Below, piece by piece: positions 47,138 through 55,161 of a stretch of 64,000 bases of DNA; the stretch's first letter is position 1; every line of letters starts with the position of its first letter. The notes under the pieces were generated by a model, which did not search any database, was not told the origin of the DNA, and worked only from the letters and a program-made list of their open reading frames with translations. The translations under genes were made by a program, and so were the position numbers. The DNA is from an uncultured Flaviramulus sp. (GTDB lineage Bacteria > Bacteroidota > Bacteroidia > Flavobacteriales > Flavobacteriaceae), in NCBI GenBank assembly GCA_947495125.1, contig CANLXL010000012.1, positions 1 through 64,000 on the forward strand, in the 5' to 3' direction.

Positions 47138-48355
47138 TTATTTCATATCCTCATAATTATAATCCGGATATAAGAAATGATTATACGGAAAACGCGTCAC
47201 ATGAATCTCTCTAACTTCGGTATATACGCGTTTTTTAAAGTCTTCTAAATTTTCCTTATTTAAGGCCGATATAAATAAAGCATTATTACCAACCTTACTC
47301 ATCCAGGTGCTTTTCCATTCTTCTAAACTGTAATGAATTTCAGAGCGTTCAGTGACCAAATCGGTGTCGTCAAAAGGTTCAGCTTCATAGGCATCAATTT
47401 TATTGAAGACCATAATGGTTGGTTTATCATTACTTTTTATTTCACCCAGAATTTTGTTTACAGATTCAATATGTTCTTCAAAATTAGGATGAGAAATGTC
47501 AACCACATGCAAAAGCAGATCAGCTTCCCTTACCTCATCAAGCGTACTCTTAAAACTATCGACCAATTGGGTAGGGAGTTTTCTAATAAAGCCAACCGTG
47601 TCACTTAACAAAAATGGCAAATTTTGTATCACCACTTTTCTAACCGTGGTATCTAAAGTGGCGAACAATTTGTTTTCGGCAAACACCTGACTTTTACTGA
47701 TCACATTCATTAAGGTCGATTTCCCCACGTTAGTATAACCAACTAAGGCCACCCGAACCATTTTACCTCGATTACCACGCTGTACGGACATCTGCTTATC
47801 AATGGTTTTAATTCGTGACTTTAAAAGGGCAATTTTATCGCGTACTATACGTCTGTCGGTTTCGATTTCAGTCTCCCCCGGACCGCGCATTCCGATACCC
47901 CCTTTTTGACGTTCGAGGTGTGTCCACATCCCTCTTAATCGGGGTAATAAATATTCACATTGGGCCAATTCCACCTGCGTTCGGGCATAACTGGTTTGGG
48001 CGCGCTGGGCAAAAATATCCAGTATTAAATTCGTTCGGTCCAGTACTTTTACCTCAAGAATTTTACTAATATTACGCTCCTGTGCGGCAGACAACTCATC
48101 ATCAAAAATCGCGGTACCAATATCGTTGTCTTCAATAAATTGGCGAACATCTTCCATCTTCCCACTTCCTATAAAGGTTTTAGGATTCGGCATGTCCATT
48201 TTTTGAGTAAAACGTTTGATCACATGGCCACCGGCCGTGAATGTTAAAAATTCCAACTCATCTAAATATTCTTTAGATTTCACCTCATCCTGATCTTTAG
48301 TAATAATACCAATTAAAACGGCTTTCTCTAAAGCGATGTCTTTCTTTTCTATCAT
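47138..48355 (-). CDS. hflX: GTPase HflX
   Basis: The 405-residue ribosome-associated GTPase has the HflX N-terminal domain (GHVIKRFTQKMDMPNPKTFIGSGK), a coiled linker (RGPGETEIETDRRIVRDKI) and the G domain with P-loop VGYTNVGKSTL, switch II DTVGFIRKLP and NKID. It splits stalled ribosomes in other bacteria. Divergent from the nuclease-like gene at 48418, with a leaderless-type promoter. Confidence 0.95.
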   Translation of the reverse strand: MIEKKDIALEKAVLIGIITKDQDEVKSKEYLDELEFLTFTAGGHVIKRFTQKMDMPNPKTFIGSGKMEDVRQFIEDNDIGTAIFDDELSAAQERNISKILEVKVLDRTNLILDIFAQRAQTSYARTQVELAQCEYLLPRLRGMWTHLERQKGGIGMRGPGETEIETDRRIVRDKIALLKSRIKTIDKQMSVQRGNRGKMVRVALVGYTNVGKSTLMNVISKSQVFAENKLFATLDTTVRKVVIQNLPFLLSDTVGFIRKLPTQLVDSFKSTLDEVREADLLLHVVDISHPNFEEHIESVNKILGEIKSNDKPTIMVFNKIDAYEAEPFDDTDLVTERSEIHYSLEEWKSTWMSKVGNNALFISALNKENLEDFKKRVYTEVREIHVTRFPYNHFLYPDYNYEDMK

Positions 48356-48359
48356 GCTG

Positions 48360-48367
48360 CAAAGTTA
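48360..48367 (-). promoter_or_regulatory. hflX -7 element, leaderless geometry
   Basis: On the minus strand TAACTTTG is followed by CAGC and the ATG at 48355. The start context (TTTGCAGCATGATAGAA) is identical to that of thiL over 17 bases. Confidence 0.6.
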
Positions 48368-48405
48368 AACATTTGCCGCTATTATTATTTTTATATTTTT
48401 AAGAC

Positions 48406-48413
48406 TATTTTTG
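48406..48413 (+). promoter_or_regulatory. -7 element of the EEP gene, leaderless geometry
   Basis: TATTTTTG is followed by ATTT and the ATG at 48418, again four bases from the start codon. Confidence 0.5.
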
Positions 48414-48417
48414 ATTT

Positions 48418-49389
48418 ATGGCAGACTATTCTTTTGAGGGCATTCCAGTTCGTAACGATATGCAAACCATTGCATTTTACAATCTTGAAAATCTATTCGA
48501 TCTTAACGACGATCAACATACCAACGATAACGATTTTTTACCCACCTCGGTAAAAAAGTGGACGCCTAAGCGTTATGATAAAAAACTTAGAAAATTAGGC
48601 TTTGCCATTTCTAATATTGGAAGAAAAGAAACCGGGAAGCACCCTGCGATCGTAGGATTAGCCGAAGTTGAAAATGCCAAAGTTATTGAAGATCTTATCG
48701 CTTCTAAACATTTAAAAGATCATCATTACGATTATGTACATTATGATTCTTTAGATGAACGTGGTATTGATGTGGCTTTGTTATACGACAAAAACGCTTT
48801 TGAAGTTACCAATTCTGAAACGTTTACCATTTATTTGACGGACGACGATGGATCTCCCGACTACACAAGGGATATTTTACTTGTTTCCGGTGTTCTCGAT
48901 CGCGAATCGGTTCATATTATTGTAAACCATTGGTCCTCCAGACGAGAAGGTGAAAAGGAAACAGAACATAAACGCATAGCTTCATCTCATAAGGTCGGCG
49001 AGATTATTACTGCTCTGCGTGCGGATAACGACGATTCTAAAATTGTGGTTATTGGAGATTTTAATGATAACCCGTCAAACAAGAGTGTTGAAGAATTGGT
49101 CAATACCTACAACTTATACAACCCCATGGAAACACTACGTTCCTTTAGTCGAGGCACAACATATTATAACAGGCAGTGGAATTTATTTGATCAGATATTA
49201 TTTTCAACCAATTTTTTTGAAAGCTCCCAGAACGAATTCGAATTCTATAAGGCTAATATTTTTGATGAAGATTTCTTAAAACTCTTTGATGGAAAGTATA
49301 AAGGTTCACCATTTAGAACCTATGTAGGGAAAAAATATAAAGGCGGTTATAGCGATCACTTCCCGGTGTATGCTATTTTTAAGAAGTAA
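48418..49389 (+). CDS. Endonuclease/exonuclease/phosphatase family protein
   Basis: The 323-residue protein has the EEP fold: FYNLENLFD, GLAEVENAKV, IVNHWSSRREGE, VVIGDFNDNPSN and the closing GGYSDHFPVY. This is the form common in flavobacterial metal-dependent phosphodiesterases/nucleases. It lacks an obvious signal peptide in the chosen frame. It is divergent from hflX across 62 bases. Confidence 0.9.
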   Translation: MADYSFEGIPVRNDMQTIAFYNLENLFDLNDDQHTNDNDFLPTSVKKWTPKRYDKKLRKLGFAISNIGRKETGKHPAIVGLAEVENAKVIEDLIASKHLKDHHYDYVHYDSLDERGIDVALLYDKNAFEVTNSETFTIYLTDDDGSPDYTRDILLVSGVLDRESVHIIVNHWSSRREGEKETEHKRIASSHKVGEIITALRADNDDSKIVVIGDFNDNPSNKSVEELVNTYNLYNPMETLRSFSRGTTYYNRQWNLFDQILFSTNFFESSQNEFEFYKANIFDEDFLKLFDGKYKGSPFRTYVGKKYKGGYSDHFPVYAIFKK

Positions 49390-49429
49390 TCGAGCATCAT
49401 TTATTTTGAATCGCAATAATTAAAAAACA

Positions 49430-49451
49430 CCCCTACGGTCTCCTCTAGGGG
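49430..49451. repeat. CCCCTA/TAGGGG inverted repeat
   Basis: A 6-bp GC-rich stem with a 10-base loop, followed by ACATTCTCATT, in the 141-base convergent spacer. It has no T-run and looks like a dispersed repeat, though it may aid termination. Confidence 0.45.
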
Positions 49452-49530
49452 ACATTCTCATTAATCATTCTGCGAGATTAACGATATGTATTTGCCTTTG
49501 ATTACAATTAACGTATCGGCACCTTCCTAT

Positions 49531-50550
49531 TTAAGACTTGGCTTTTTTAACTTTAACCGTATAGGTTGAAATAAGAGCATCTTCAATATAAAAATGTACA
49601 TCGTAAAAACCGGTTCTCTTAAAAGCGTAAGCTACGGTTAAAAACCGACCTTCATTTGAAATGGATTTAGGGTAAATCTTATAACTGCCACTACCATTAT
49701 CTATTAAAAGGCTGATAGCTTCGCGCTTTATGGGTTTCAGAAGTTCATACTTAAAAAGCACGGTATCGTTTTTACGAATAATATTGTGCATTTTTAGCGG
49801 CTCGTTATGAACATTCAGCTTGGTATAAGCTTCCCCATAAATTATAGGAGCGTCTAAAAACATTTGAAACGACGGTTTATTTTCTAAAAGCAACCATTTT
49901 TTATGTACCGGATAATGGTTTATCGCAAAGAGTTTAGGGTTTGGCAAAAAGAAGCCATCATTATAATGAAACTGAAACTGAAAGGTTTCCGAGTTGGGTA
50001 TCCCACTGGCCCAGGTAGGGTCGCAGAGGTACCATTTTCCTTGGAGTTTAACCACATTCCATGAATGATTGGGCATATCCAATTTTTCAATATCTATGGT
50101 ACTTGTCCTGGCAAAACCATGGATCATTTTACAATCAATATTGGCTAGTTGTGCAAGTTCTTCAAGAAGATACGCATAACCCGTGCAAATGGTTTTATTG
50201 CGCTTTAAAAGCTTTTCGTAGACTAAGGTTCTAAAATAACTATTCCAGTTTTCCAGCTTAAGGCTATCACTTTTAAAGCGTTGCCTTTTATGCATGTTTC
50301 TTGAATATAAGGCATAATCGTTCGCTATATTTCCACAGACCCAGGTAAAAATCGCTCTGAATTGTTCTACCTCGGTGGGCAAATTTGAAGTGAGTTTATA
50401 GGCGAGTTCAGGTAGATTATGAAGCGTTTCATTTTTGTAAGCCAGTGCTATGCTATCGGCTTTTCGGAAATTGACCCCTTCAAAGTCTGATACTTGCGCA
50501 TAAGATTGAAAGGCCCATAGGCATAACAGGAAGCACCGCTTTATTATCAT
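49531..50550 (-). CDS. Secreted transglutaminase-like protein
   Basis: The 339-residue protein has a signal peptide (to about 19, WAFQSYAQ) and a transglutaminase core with Cys-His-Asp: C122 (KTICTGYAYLLEEL), H162 (MPNHSWNVVKL) and D177 (YLCDPTWASG). The C-terminal half has beta-rich content. Family members in bacteria are usually cysteine peptidases rather than cross-linkers. It follows the small carboxypeptidase-regulatory-like gene by 19 bases, probably one operon. Confidence 0.9.
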   Translation of the reverse strand: MIIKRCFLLCLWAFQSYAQVSDFEGVNFRKADSIALAYKNETLHNLPELAYKLTSNLPTEVEQFRAIFTWVCGNIANDYALYSRNMHKRQRFKSDSLKLENWNSYFRTLVYEKLLKRNKTICTGYAYLLEELAQLANIDCKMIHGFARTSTIDIEKLDMPNHSWNVVKLQGKWYLCDPTWASGIPNSETFQFQFHYNDGFFLPNPKLFAINHYPVHKKWLLLENKPSFQMFLDAPIIYGEAYTKLNVHNEPLKMHNIIRKNDTVLFKYELLKPIKREAISLLIDNGSGSYKIYPKSISNEGRFLTVAYAFKRTGFYDVHFYIEDALISTYTVKVKKAKS

Positions 50551-50569
50551 GGCAATATGACCGTAAAAC

Positions 50570-51004
50570 CTATTGTCGCTTACGCTTAGATTTATAGGGC
50601 TTATTGGTATTTAAAGCACCCACAAACTCAATAAGATCTTCTGAAAGCATCTGTTTTATAAAGGTGGTATTCGCTTCAATTTTTACTTCAATGGTATCGT
50701 AACCCAAATAGCTAATTAATAAAACATCGCCTGTTTTTAGAGGTTTCGGAAATGTGAATTCACCATTTTTATTAGAAACGGTTCCTACTTCGGCACCTTT
50801 TAGTACAATACTCGCACTTTCAACAGGACCTTCCGCATTGGTAATAATACCTTTAATGGTTCTTTCATTTTGCACAGCCTCTGTTGATGTTGTTTGTGTC
50901 TGCCCGTAAACAGGATTGAACGCTAATGCTACAAGCATTAAGATGGCACCGTAGGCTAAAGCTCTAAACGGCTTTTTTTCTGTAGTTATTAATTGTGTCT
51001 TCAT
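50570..51004 (-). CDS. Carboxypeptidase-regulatory-like domain membrane protein
   Basis: I start at the ATG at 51004 (MKTQLITTEKKPFRA), 16 codons inside the longest frame, since this gives a compact signal/membrane segment (AYGAILMLVALAFNPVYGQ). The 144-residue product then has a single carboxypeptidase D regulatory-like domain (ERTIKGIITNAEGPVESASIVLKG...GDVLLISYLGYDTIEVKI), the same unit found at the N-terminus of SusC/TonB receptors. Here it stands alone, with a basic tail. Confidence 0.85.
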   Translation of the reverse strand: MKTQLITTEKKPFRALAYGAILMLVALAFNPVYGQTQTTSTEAVQNERTIKGIITNAEGPVESASIVLKGAEVGTVSNKNGEFTFPKPLKTGDVLLISYLGYDTIEVKIEANTTFIKQMLSEDLIEFVGALNTNKPYKSKRKRQ

Positions 51005-51157
51005 AAGTATATATATTTTGTTTATATCAAATCTATGATTAGAAACAGGCATAGAAAAGTGATATTGAGTAAACAGGCCTTTTCAATGCGTAAAAGTAAC
51101 ATTTTTTAAAACGAAAACCAACATAATTAACACCCTATCTTATACTTAACCAACGAC

Positions 51158-51535
51158 TTATATCGCCTGAAACACCACATAAGCCAACCCTAAAACAGCA
51201 ACCGGTAACACCCAAAGTATCCATACATTATATGGTGAATTACTTCGTTTGTTCATTTTGGCCTTGATTACCATACGCCTTTTTCCGGTGTATTGCATCC
51301 AGTTTTTAAAATGGATAAATAAGCCTAAGAGAATAAATAAGGCCCAGGCCTTAGCGGACGACATGGTGACCATATGCATTTGCTGAAAAAAACCGGCAAA
51401 AAACACTCCCAAAAGAAAAATCAAACTTATTTGAAGCAGGGATACATAGATCAACGCGATCGAATTTGCTTTTTGTTTGAAACGCTCCTTATAAAACGAA
51501 AATATGGCATAATAGCATTGATCGAAGATGGTCAT
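51158..51535 (-). CDS. Small three-helix membrane protein
   Basis: The 125-residue protein has three hydrophobic segments (about 25-50, 60-77, 103-123) separated by a basic loop (KRRMVIKAKMNKR). I do not recognise a family. It is on the same strand as the carboxypeptidase-regulatory-like and transglutaminase-like genes but 153 bases upstream of them. Confidence 0.7.
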   Translation of the reverse strand: MTIFDQCYYAIFSFYKERFKQKANSIALIYVSLLQISLIFLLGVFFAGFFQQMHMVTMSSAKAWALFILLGLFIHFKNWMQYTGKRRMVIKAKMNKRSNSPYNVWILWVLPVAVLGLAYVVFQAI

Positions 51536-51573
51536 TTTTAGATATTAGAATATTGGTTGGGTTTGCTCAATCA

Positions 51574-51599
51574 AAATTAGTGAAAGAAAATGAACCTTG
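51574..51599. repeat. 26-bp dispersed repeat, copy 1
   Basis: AAATTAGTGAAAGAAAATGA and the next six bases match 54786-54811 at 24 of 26 positions. The second copy adjoins a transposase remnant, so this copy may mark an older insertion trace. Confidence 0.55.
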
Positions 51600-51727
51600 C
51601 ACTATAGCGTGAATCCATTACTGAATTTTTTTAGAATAGCTAATTTGGGATACCATCGCGCACCGGCAGGACAAAAAGGCACATTTTATTGGGTAAATTC
51701 AAGGTGTAGGTGTTGTACTTGGTATCG

Positions 51728-52390
51728 TCACACCAAACCAAAGTAAACACAAATTAAAGCAATGGTGTCAAAAAAACCATGTACGGCAACAACAAACCAC
51801 AAATCGTATTTACGCAAGTAGAATATCAGGGCTAACAGCGCCCCGACAACCCCTGTAACCAGTTGCCCTGTAATTCCCTGGTAACTATGCATAAAACCAA
51901 AAAAACAAGCAAGCAGGACAATATTAAGCACCATACTGACTTTGCTTTCTCCAAAGAATTTTACAAATTGTCGCATAAAATAGCCGCGAAAGATAATTTC
52001 TTCTCCAAATCCCGCCGAGGCCCACACTATTAATAAAGCAATTAAACAGGCCGGAAGGTTTCCTTTTAATTGATCAAAACTTGAGTAATCTATAGGCGCG
52101 CCTGTGAGTTTTGTAATTCCGGGAACCAACACAAAGACATAAAAAACAAAAAGCCCCAGTGCAACTAATGGCGCAAGTACGAAGATGTTTTTGGTTGTGA
52201 ATTTTTCACGTTGAAATCCGAGTGCTAAAAATGGTTTTCCTTTGTATTCTATATAATTCGCGATAATGATTAATATAGAAATAATGATATTTTCTATATA
52301 GCTTATACGGATTGGTCCAAACCATAAAAAGCAGATGATCGCAATGGTAATTAATGGAATTAATGTTTGTCGCAGGGTAATTTTGTTCAT
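51728..52390 (-). CDS. CPBP-family intramembrane glutamic protease
   Basis: The 220-residue membrane protein has about six hydrophobic segments. CPBP/ABI motifs are E130-E131 with R135 (FGEEIIFRGYF) and H168 (FFGFMHSYQG). It should cleave membrane substrates within the bilayer. The LytTR regulator gene lies 125 bases upstream on the same strand, and a LytTR-like direct repeat sits in that gap. Confidence 0.9.
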   Translation of the reverse strand: MNKITLRQTLIPLITIAIICFLWFGPIRISYIENIIISILIIIANYIEYKGKPFLALGFQREKFTTKNIFVLAPLVALGLFVFYVFVLVPGITKLTGAPIDYSSFDQLKGNLPACLIALLIVWASAGFGEEIIFRGYFMRQFVKFFGESKVSMVLNIVLLACFFGFMHSYQGITGQLVTGVVGALLALIFYLRKYDLWFVVAVHGFFDTIALICVYFGLV

Positions 52391-52465
52391 TGTTCTTTGA
52401 TTTTAAATTCTAAGCGAAATAATGAACAAAACCTCTAAAAACCCCTTTAAATGCCTATGTTTTTA

Positions 52466-52496
52466 CTGAATGGTCGTAAATTTACAACTGAATAGT
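52466..52496 (-). promoter_or_regulatory. Candidate LytTR operator (two 9-bp direct repeats)
   Basis: On the minus strand ACTATTCAG (52488-52496) and ACCATTCAG (52466-52474) are spaced by 13 bases, a 22-base period. They differ at one base. LytTR regulators such as AgrA and ComE bind pairs of 9-bp repeats with a 12-13 base spacer and similar ACnnTTnAG content. The pair lies 76-106 bases upstream of the CPBP start. Confidence 0.6.
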
Positions 52497-52515
52497 CGGT
52501 AGTTTTTGGCATCTT

Positions 52516-53352
52516 TTATTGAAACCAATTCATAAATGCTTTTCGCTTGTAACGACTGATATTGATTTCAGGAATCGCATCGTTTTCAATGGAAGCCTTT
52601 AACCGAATACGTAACTTGCCATTTTCAATCTTTTCAATTTGACCTACAGCATCTTTGTGAATGATCATTTTCCTATTGGCTCTAAAAAACAATTGATCGT
52701 TTATTTTTTCTTCGAGCTCATTCAATGTAAAATCGGTGTTAATTGTTGAGCCATCATTTTGAACCGTATACACTATTTTGTTTTCGATGTAAAAGCACGC
52801 AATATTTTCATAGGAAAGCTTCGTCATTTTCGCGCCGCTTTCAATGGTAATTTCAGCATCTTTTATGGATAACTTATATAAATAGTAGAGGTCTTGTGCA
52901 TACCATAAACCTATAAGAATAAAACTCACTAATAAGGTAATTACCAAACCAATTAATAAATAATAAAACTCATTCGGTCCGCCTGCAAGGATATTTATAA
53001 TAATGTTTGCAGGAATATACATGATGGTAATGTATGCCAGATTAGAAGCCATAAACCACCCGACAGCCACAATTTCTACCTTTTTAGAGAAATACTTTTT
53101 CTTGTAAAATTTAAAATTAAGATGAGCTATGATTCCAATGATAATACATAAAGCAATAGACGACAGAAAACCTTCCATGGGGAATCTATACGATTCACTA
53201 TCTGGAAAACTATCGCGCGTTGCCAAATGATTTGCGACTAAAGAGAAAATCACCAATACCATGGCTTTCTGAAACCAACGCCATGCAGAACTACTGATAA
53301 ATGTATCCCATCCTGTTTTTTCTGTATTCTTGGTTGGTTGTGTAGTACTCAT
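52516..53352 (-). CDS. Membrane-bound LytTR-family regulator
   Basis: The 278-residue protein has four membrane segments (about 25-43, 62-80, 95-122, 128-150) and a C-terminal LytTR DNA-binding domain (about 175-278, FFRANRKMIIHKDAVGQIEKIENGKLRI). There is no receiver domain, so it probably senses through its membrane part or a membrane partner. The CPBP protease next to it is a natural target or partner. Confidence 0.88.
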   Translation of the reverse strand: MSTTQPTKNTEKTGWDTFISSSAWRWFQKAMVLVIFSLVANHLATRDSFPDSESYRFPMEGFLSSIALCIIIGIIAHLNFKFYKKKYFSKKVEIVAVGWFMASNLAYITIMYIPANIIINILAGGPNEFYYLLIGLVITLLVSFILIGLWYAQDLYYLYKLSIKDAEITIESGAKMTKLSYENIACFYIENKIVYTVQNDGSTINTDFTLNELEEKINDQLFFRANRKMIIHKDAVGQIEKIENGKLRIRLKASIENDAIPEINISRYKRKAFMNWFQ

Positions 53353-53560
53353 GAATTAGAAGCTCTTTTTTTGTCAGATTCAAAAGTAAAGAATAATTTC
53401 TCCATAGAATTTTTACCAGGAATAATGCTCGTCATTCATTGAATTCATTTTTAGTATTTTTCTTTTATGAAATCAAATCTTGCCGTGAAATTGCAAAAAA
53501 AGGAAATATTAACTTTGGAACCCCAATAGCTATCCGGATAAGCTAGGGCTTTTCATAGGA

Positions 53561-53577
53561 TACGATGTTAGCATACG
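53561..53577. repeat. Cassette-boundary repeat, element 0
   Basis: The complement of TACGATGTTAGCATACG shares CGTATGCTAAC with the repeat at 54021-54070. It sits four bases past the stop of the small lipoprotein gene, as the 3' end of the first cassette. Confidence 0.45.
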
Positions 53578-53580
53578 TTT

Positions 53581-53982
53581 TTAATTCCACAAAGTATTTC
53601 CTATCCGTTCATTCCAAATAGTGTTATTGCTTTTAAGTTTTAGAGAAGATGTGTTGATGATTTCAAATATTATATCATTTTGGAATTCAAATGTTCTTGA
53701 ATTTGAATGTATTATTAATTCGTTATTATCAATAGTATATTTAACAGAATACATAATATCAGTTAACATGATTTCCGCATTTTCATTGTCATCTATACTT
53801 ATTTCCTGGTGGCAGTTTATGAAAAAATTTGGATCGGGTTGAGCATCTATACATTCCTGTTCAGTTTCAAAAAAAAGATAATCAAACGTTTTTCCGATAA
53901 ATTCAGATTGTTTAGAATTATCATCATTTGAACAACTTAAAAGTGAAATCCCAACAAATAAGAATAAAACGTACTTTTTCAT
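53581..53982 (-). CDS. Small lipoprotein of unknown function
   Basis: The 133-residue protein has a lipoprotein signal (GISLLSCSND, C17) and a short beta-rich body (EQECIDAQPDPNFFINCHQEISI) with two cysteines that could pair. No family is recognised. It is the first of the single-gene units flanked by related inverted repeats. Confidence 0.7.
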   Translation of the reverse strand: MKKYVLFLFVGISLLSCSNDDNSKQSEFIGKTFDYLFFETEQECIDAQPDPNFFINCHQEISIDDNENAEIMLTDIMYSVKYTIDNNELIIHSNSRTFEFQNDIIFEIINTSSLKLKSNNTIWNERIGNTLWN

Positions 53983-54020
53983 ATGTAGTGTTTTTTTATA
54001 GATTCAATTGTTGTGAAAAG

Positions 54021-54070
54021 GTTGCGTTAAGTGTATGCTAACGTTGTTGTATATGGTTTGTTACATGTTT
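54021..54070. repeat. Cassette-boundary repeat, element 1
   Basis: GTTGCGTTAAGTGTATGC (54021-54038) is followed by AACGTTGTTGTATATGG (54040-54056) and a GTTTGTTACATG tail. The core is shared with elements at 56116-56309 and 59141-59274. It lies upstream of the lipoprotein gene. Confidence 0.6.
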
Positions 54071-54106
54071 TAATCCCCTAATTTGGCAAATACAAACCGA
54101 ATAGAA

Positions 54107-54124
54107 TCCCGATAGCTATCGGGA
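54107..54124. repeat. 18-bp dispersed palindrome, copy 2
   Basis: TCCCGATAGCTATCGGGA is a perfect palindrome, the best copy of the family also seen at 32489 and 60900. It lies within the intergenic unit of element 1. Confidence 0.8.
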
Positions 54125-54192
54125 CTAAAGGATTTTCGTAAGTAGGCTAGAACTAGCAATAAATTATAGCGATGGCTAGCAGTAGTTATTTT

Positions 54193-54723
54193 TCAATTTA
54201 ATGAGTCCTTTTCCTTCGATAAGATTTTAATAACATCCAAAAGTCCTCCTTCAAATCCAGAAACTTGTTTTATGAAAGGCAAATGAGCCCCAATTGACCT
54301 ACCTTTATATATTTTATTATCCTTAACCCAAAAGATAAACGTTTCGTTAAAATCAGTTTTATTAGCTTTGGTCGTTGAACTAGCCATTTTTGGTAAATCT
54401 GATTCCATTCCAATCAAGAAAATAACTTTTTCTTTATCAGCCACTGCCTCTACAATTTCAAGTTTTAAATTTGGCAAAAGAGATTCGATTCTTTTAACGG
54501 CAGATTTTAAGTCATTCCGACTATTAAATTTTCTTCCTTCCGTTGATGTATGTTCATAATTTTCAACAAACAACTCATCAATTAAGTCAATATTATTTTG
54601 ATTGTATACTTCATTGAAATAACGAGAAGTTAATTCAAGGTTTGATTTTCTTATTTTTTCATCAGTTGATTCCTGCAGGCAAGAAGTCAAAAGTATGAGT
54701 AAGAGTATTAGAATTGTTCTCAT
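54193..54723 (-). CDS. SnoaL/ester-cyclase-like lipoprotein
   Basis: I start at the ATG at 54723 (MRTILILLLILLTSC), which gives a lipoprotein signal; the longer frame begins in a repeat. The 176-residue protein has an NTF2/SnoaL-type fold (RYFNEVYNQNNIDLIDELFVENYEHTSTEGRKF...LPNLKLEIVEAV). Substrate unknown. It is a single-gene unit between boundary repeats. Confidence 0.8.
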   Translation of the reverse strand: MRTILILLLILLTSCLQESTDEKIRKSNLELTSRYFNEVYNQNNIDLIDELFVENYEHTSTEGRKFNSRNDLKSAVKRIESLLPNLKLEIVEAVADKEKVIFLIGMESDLPKMASSTTKANKTDFNETFIFWVKDNKIYKGRSIGAHLPFIKQVSGFEGGLLDVIKILSKEKDSLN

Positions 54724-54785
54724 TATGTGATGAATGGTTTTAATTACTACTAACGTGTATATGCTTAGTTGCATTGGCCAGGTCT

Positions 54786-54811
54786 AAATTAGTAAAAGAA
54801 AATGAACTTTG
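54786..54811. repeat. 26-bp dispersed repeat, copy 2
   Basis: It matches 51574-51599 at 24 of 26 positions and overlaps the first codons of the transposase remnant. Confidence 0.55.
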
Positions 54812-55038
54812 TGCGAGTTTGGAATGTAGCCTTCCCTATGGGGCTGAGAAAGGTCAATACCATTGGAATAGAGCAAGCCAACAAAGTGATGCATCTGTCA
54901 GCAATGGCCTATAACCTAAAAAAGTACTTAAAATTCATTACAAAAACTGTAAAAAGTGATGCCAAAGCAGGGTGTTATTTTGTCTTACAACTAAAAAGGC
55001 CATTTACACTTCAAATAGGACTTTTAACAAGTTCCTAA
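54802..55038 (+). pseudogene. C-terminal remnant of an IS1182-type transposase
   Basis: The 78-codon frame includes GLRKVNTIGIEQANKVMHL and AMAYNLKKYLKF (codons 14-45), the C-terminal end shared by IS1182-family transposases. A stop codon lies just upstream in frame, and the DDE catalytic region is absent, so the gene is dead. The last 30 or so codons diverge from the family. Confidence 0.75.
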
Positions 55039-55161
55039 ATTTGAAAATGAATAACGCTTCTAAAAAACAAAAGCTCCTTAAAATGGAGGTTTTGAGTTAA
55101 GATTTATTGTTTTTAGTGCCTTGTGCAACGATTACCATTGTTGTAAACCGTGCTTTTCAAC

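Larger units (their letters stand above)
54749..55153. repeat. Cassette-boundary element 2, interrupted by transposase remnant
   Basis: The left end has ACTAACGTGTATATGC (54749-54764). The right end, read on the minus strand, has GCACGGTTTACAACAATGG (within 55124-55153), nearly matching the right end of element 3. Between them lies a transposase fragment, so an insertion appears to have split this spacer. The 387 bases between genes hold no other feature. Confidence 0.5.
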
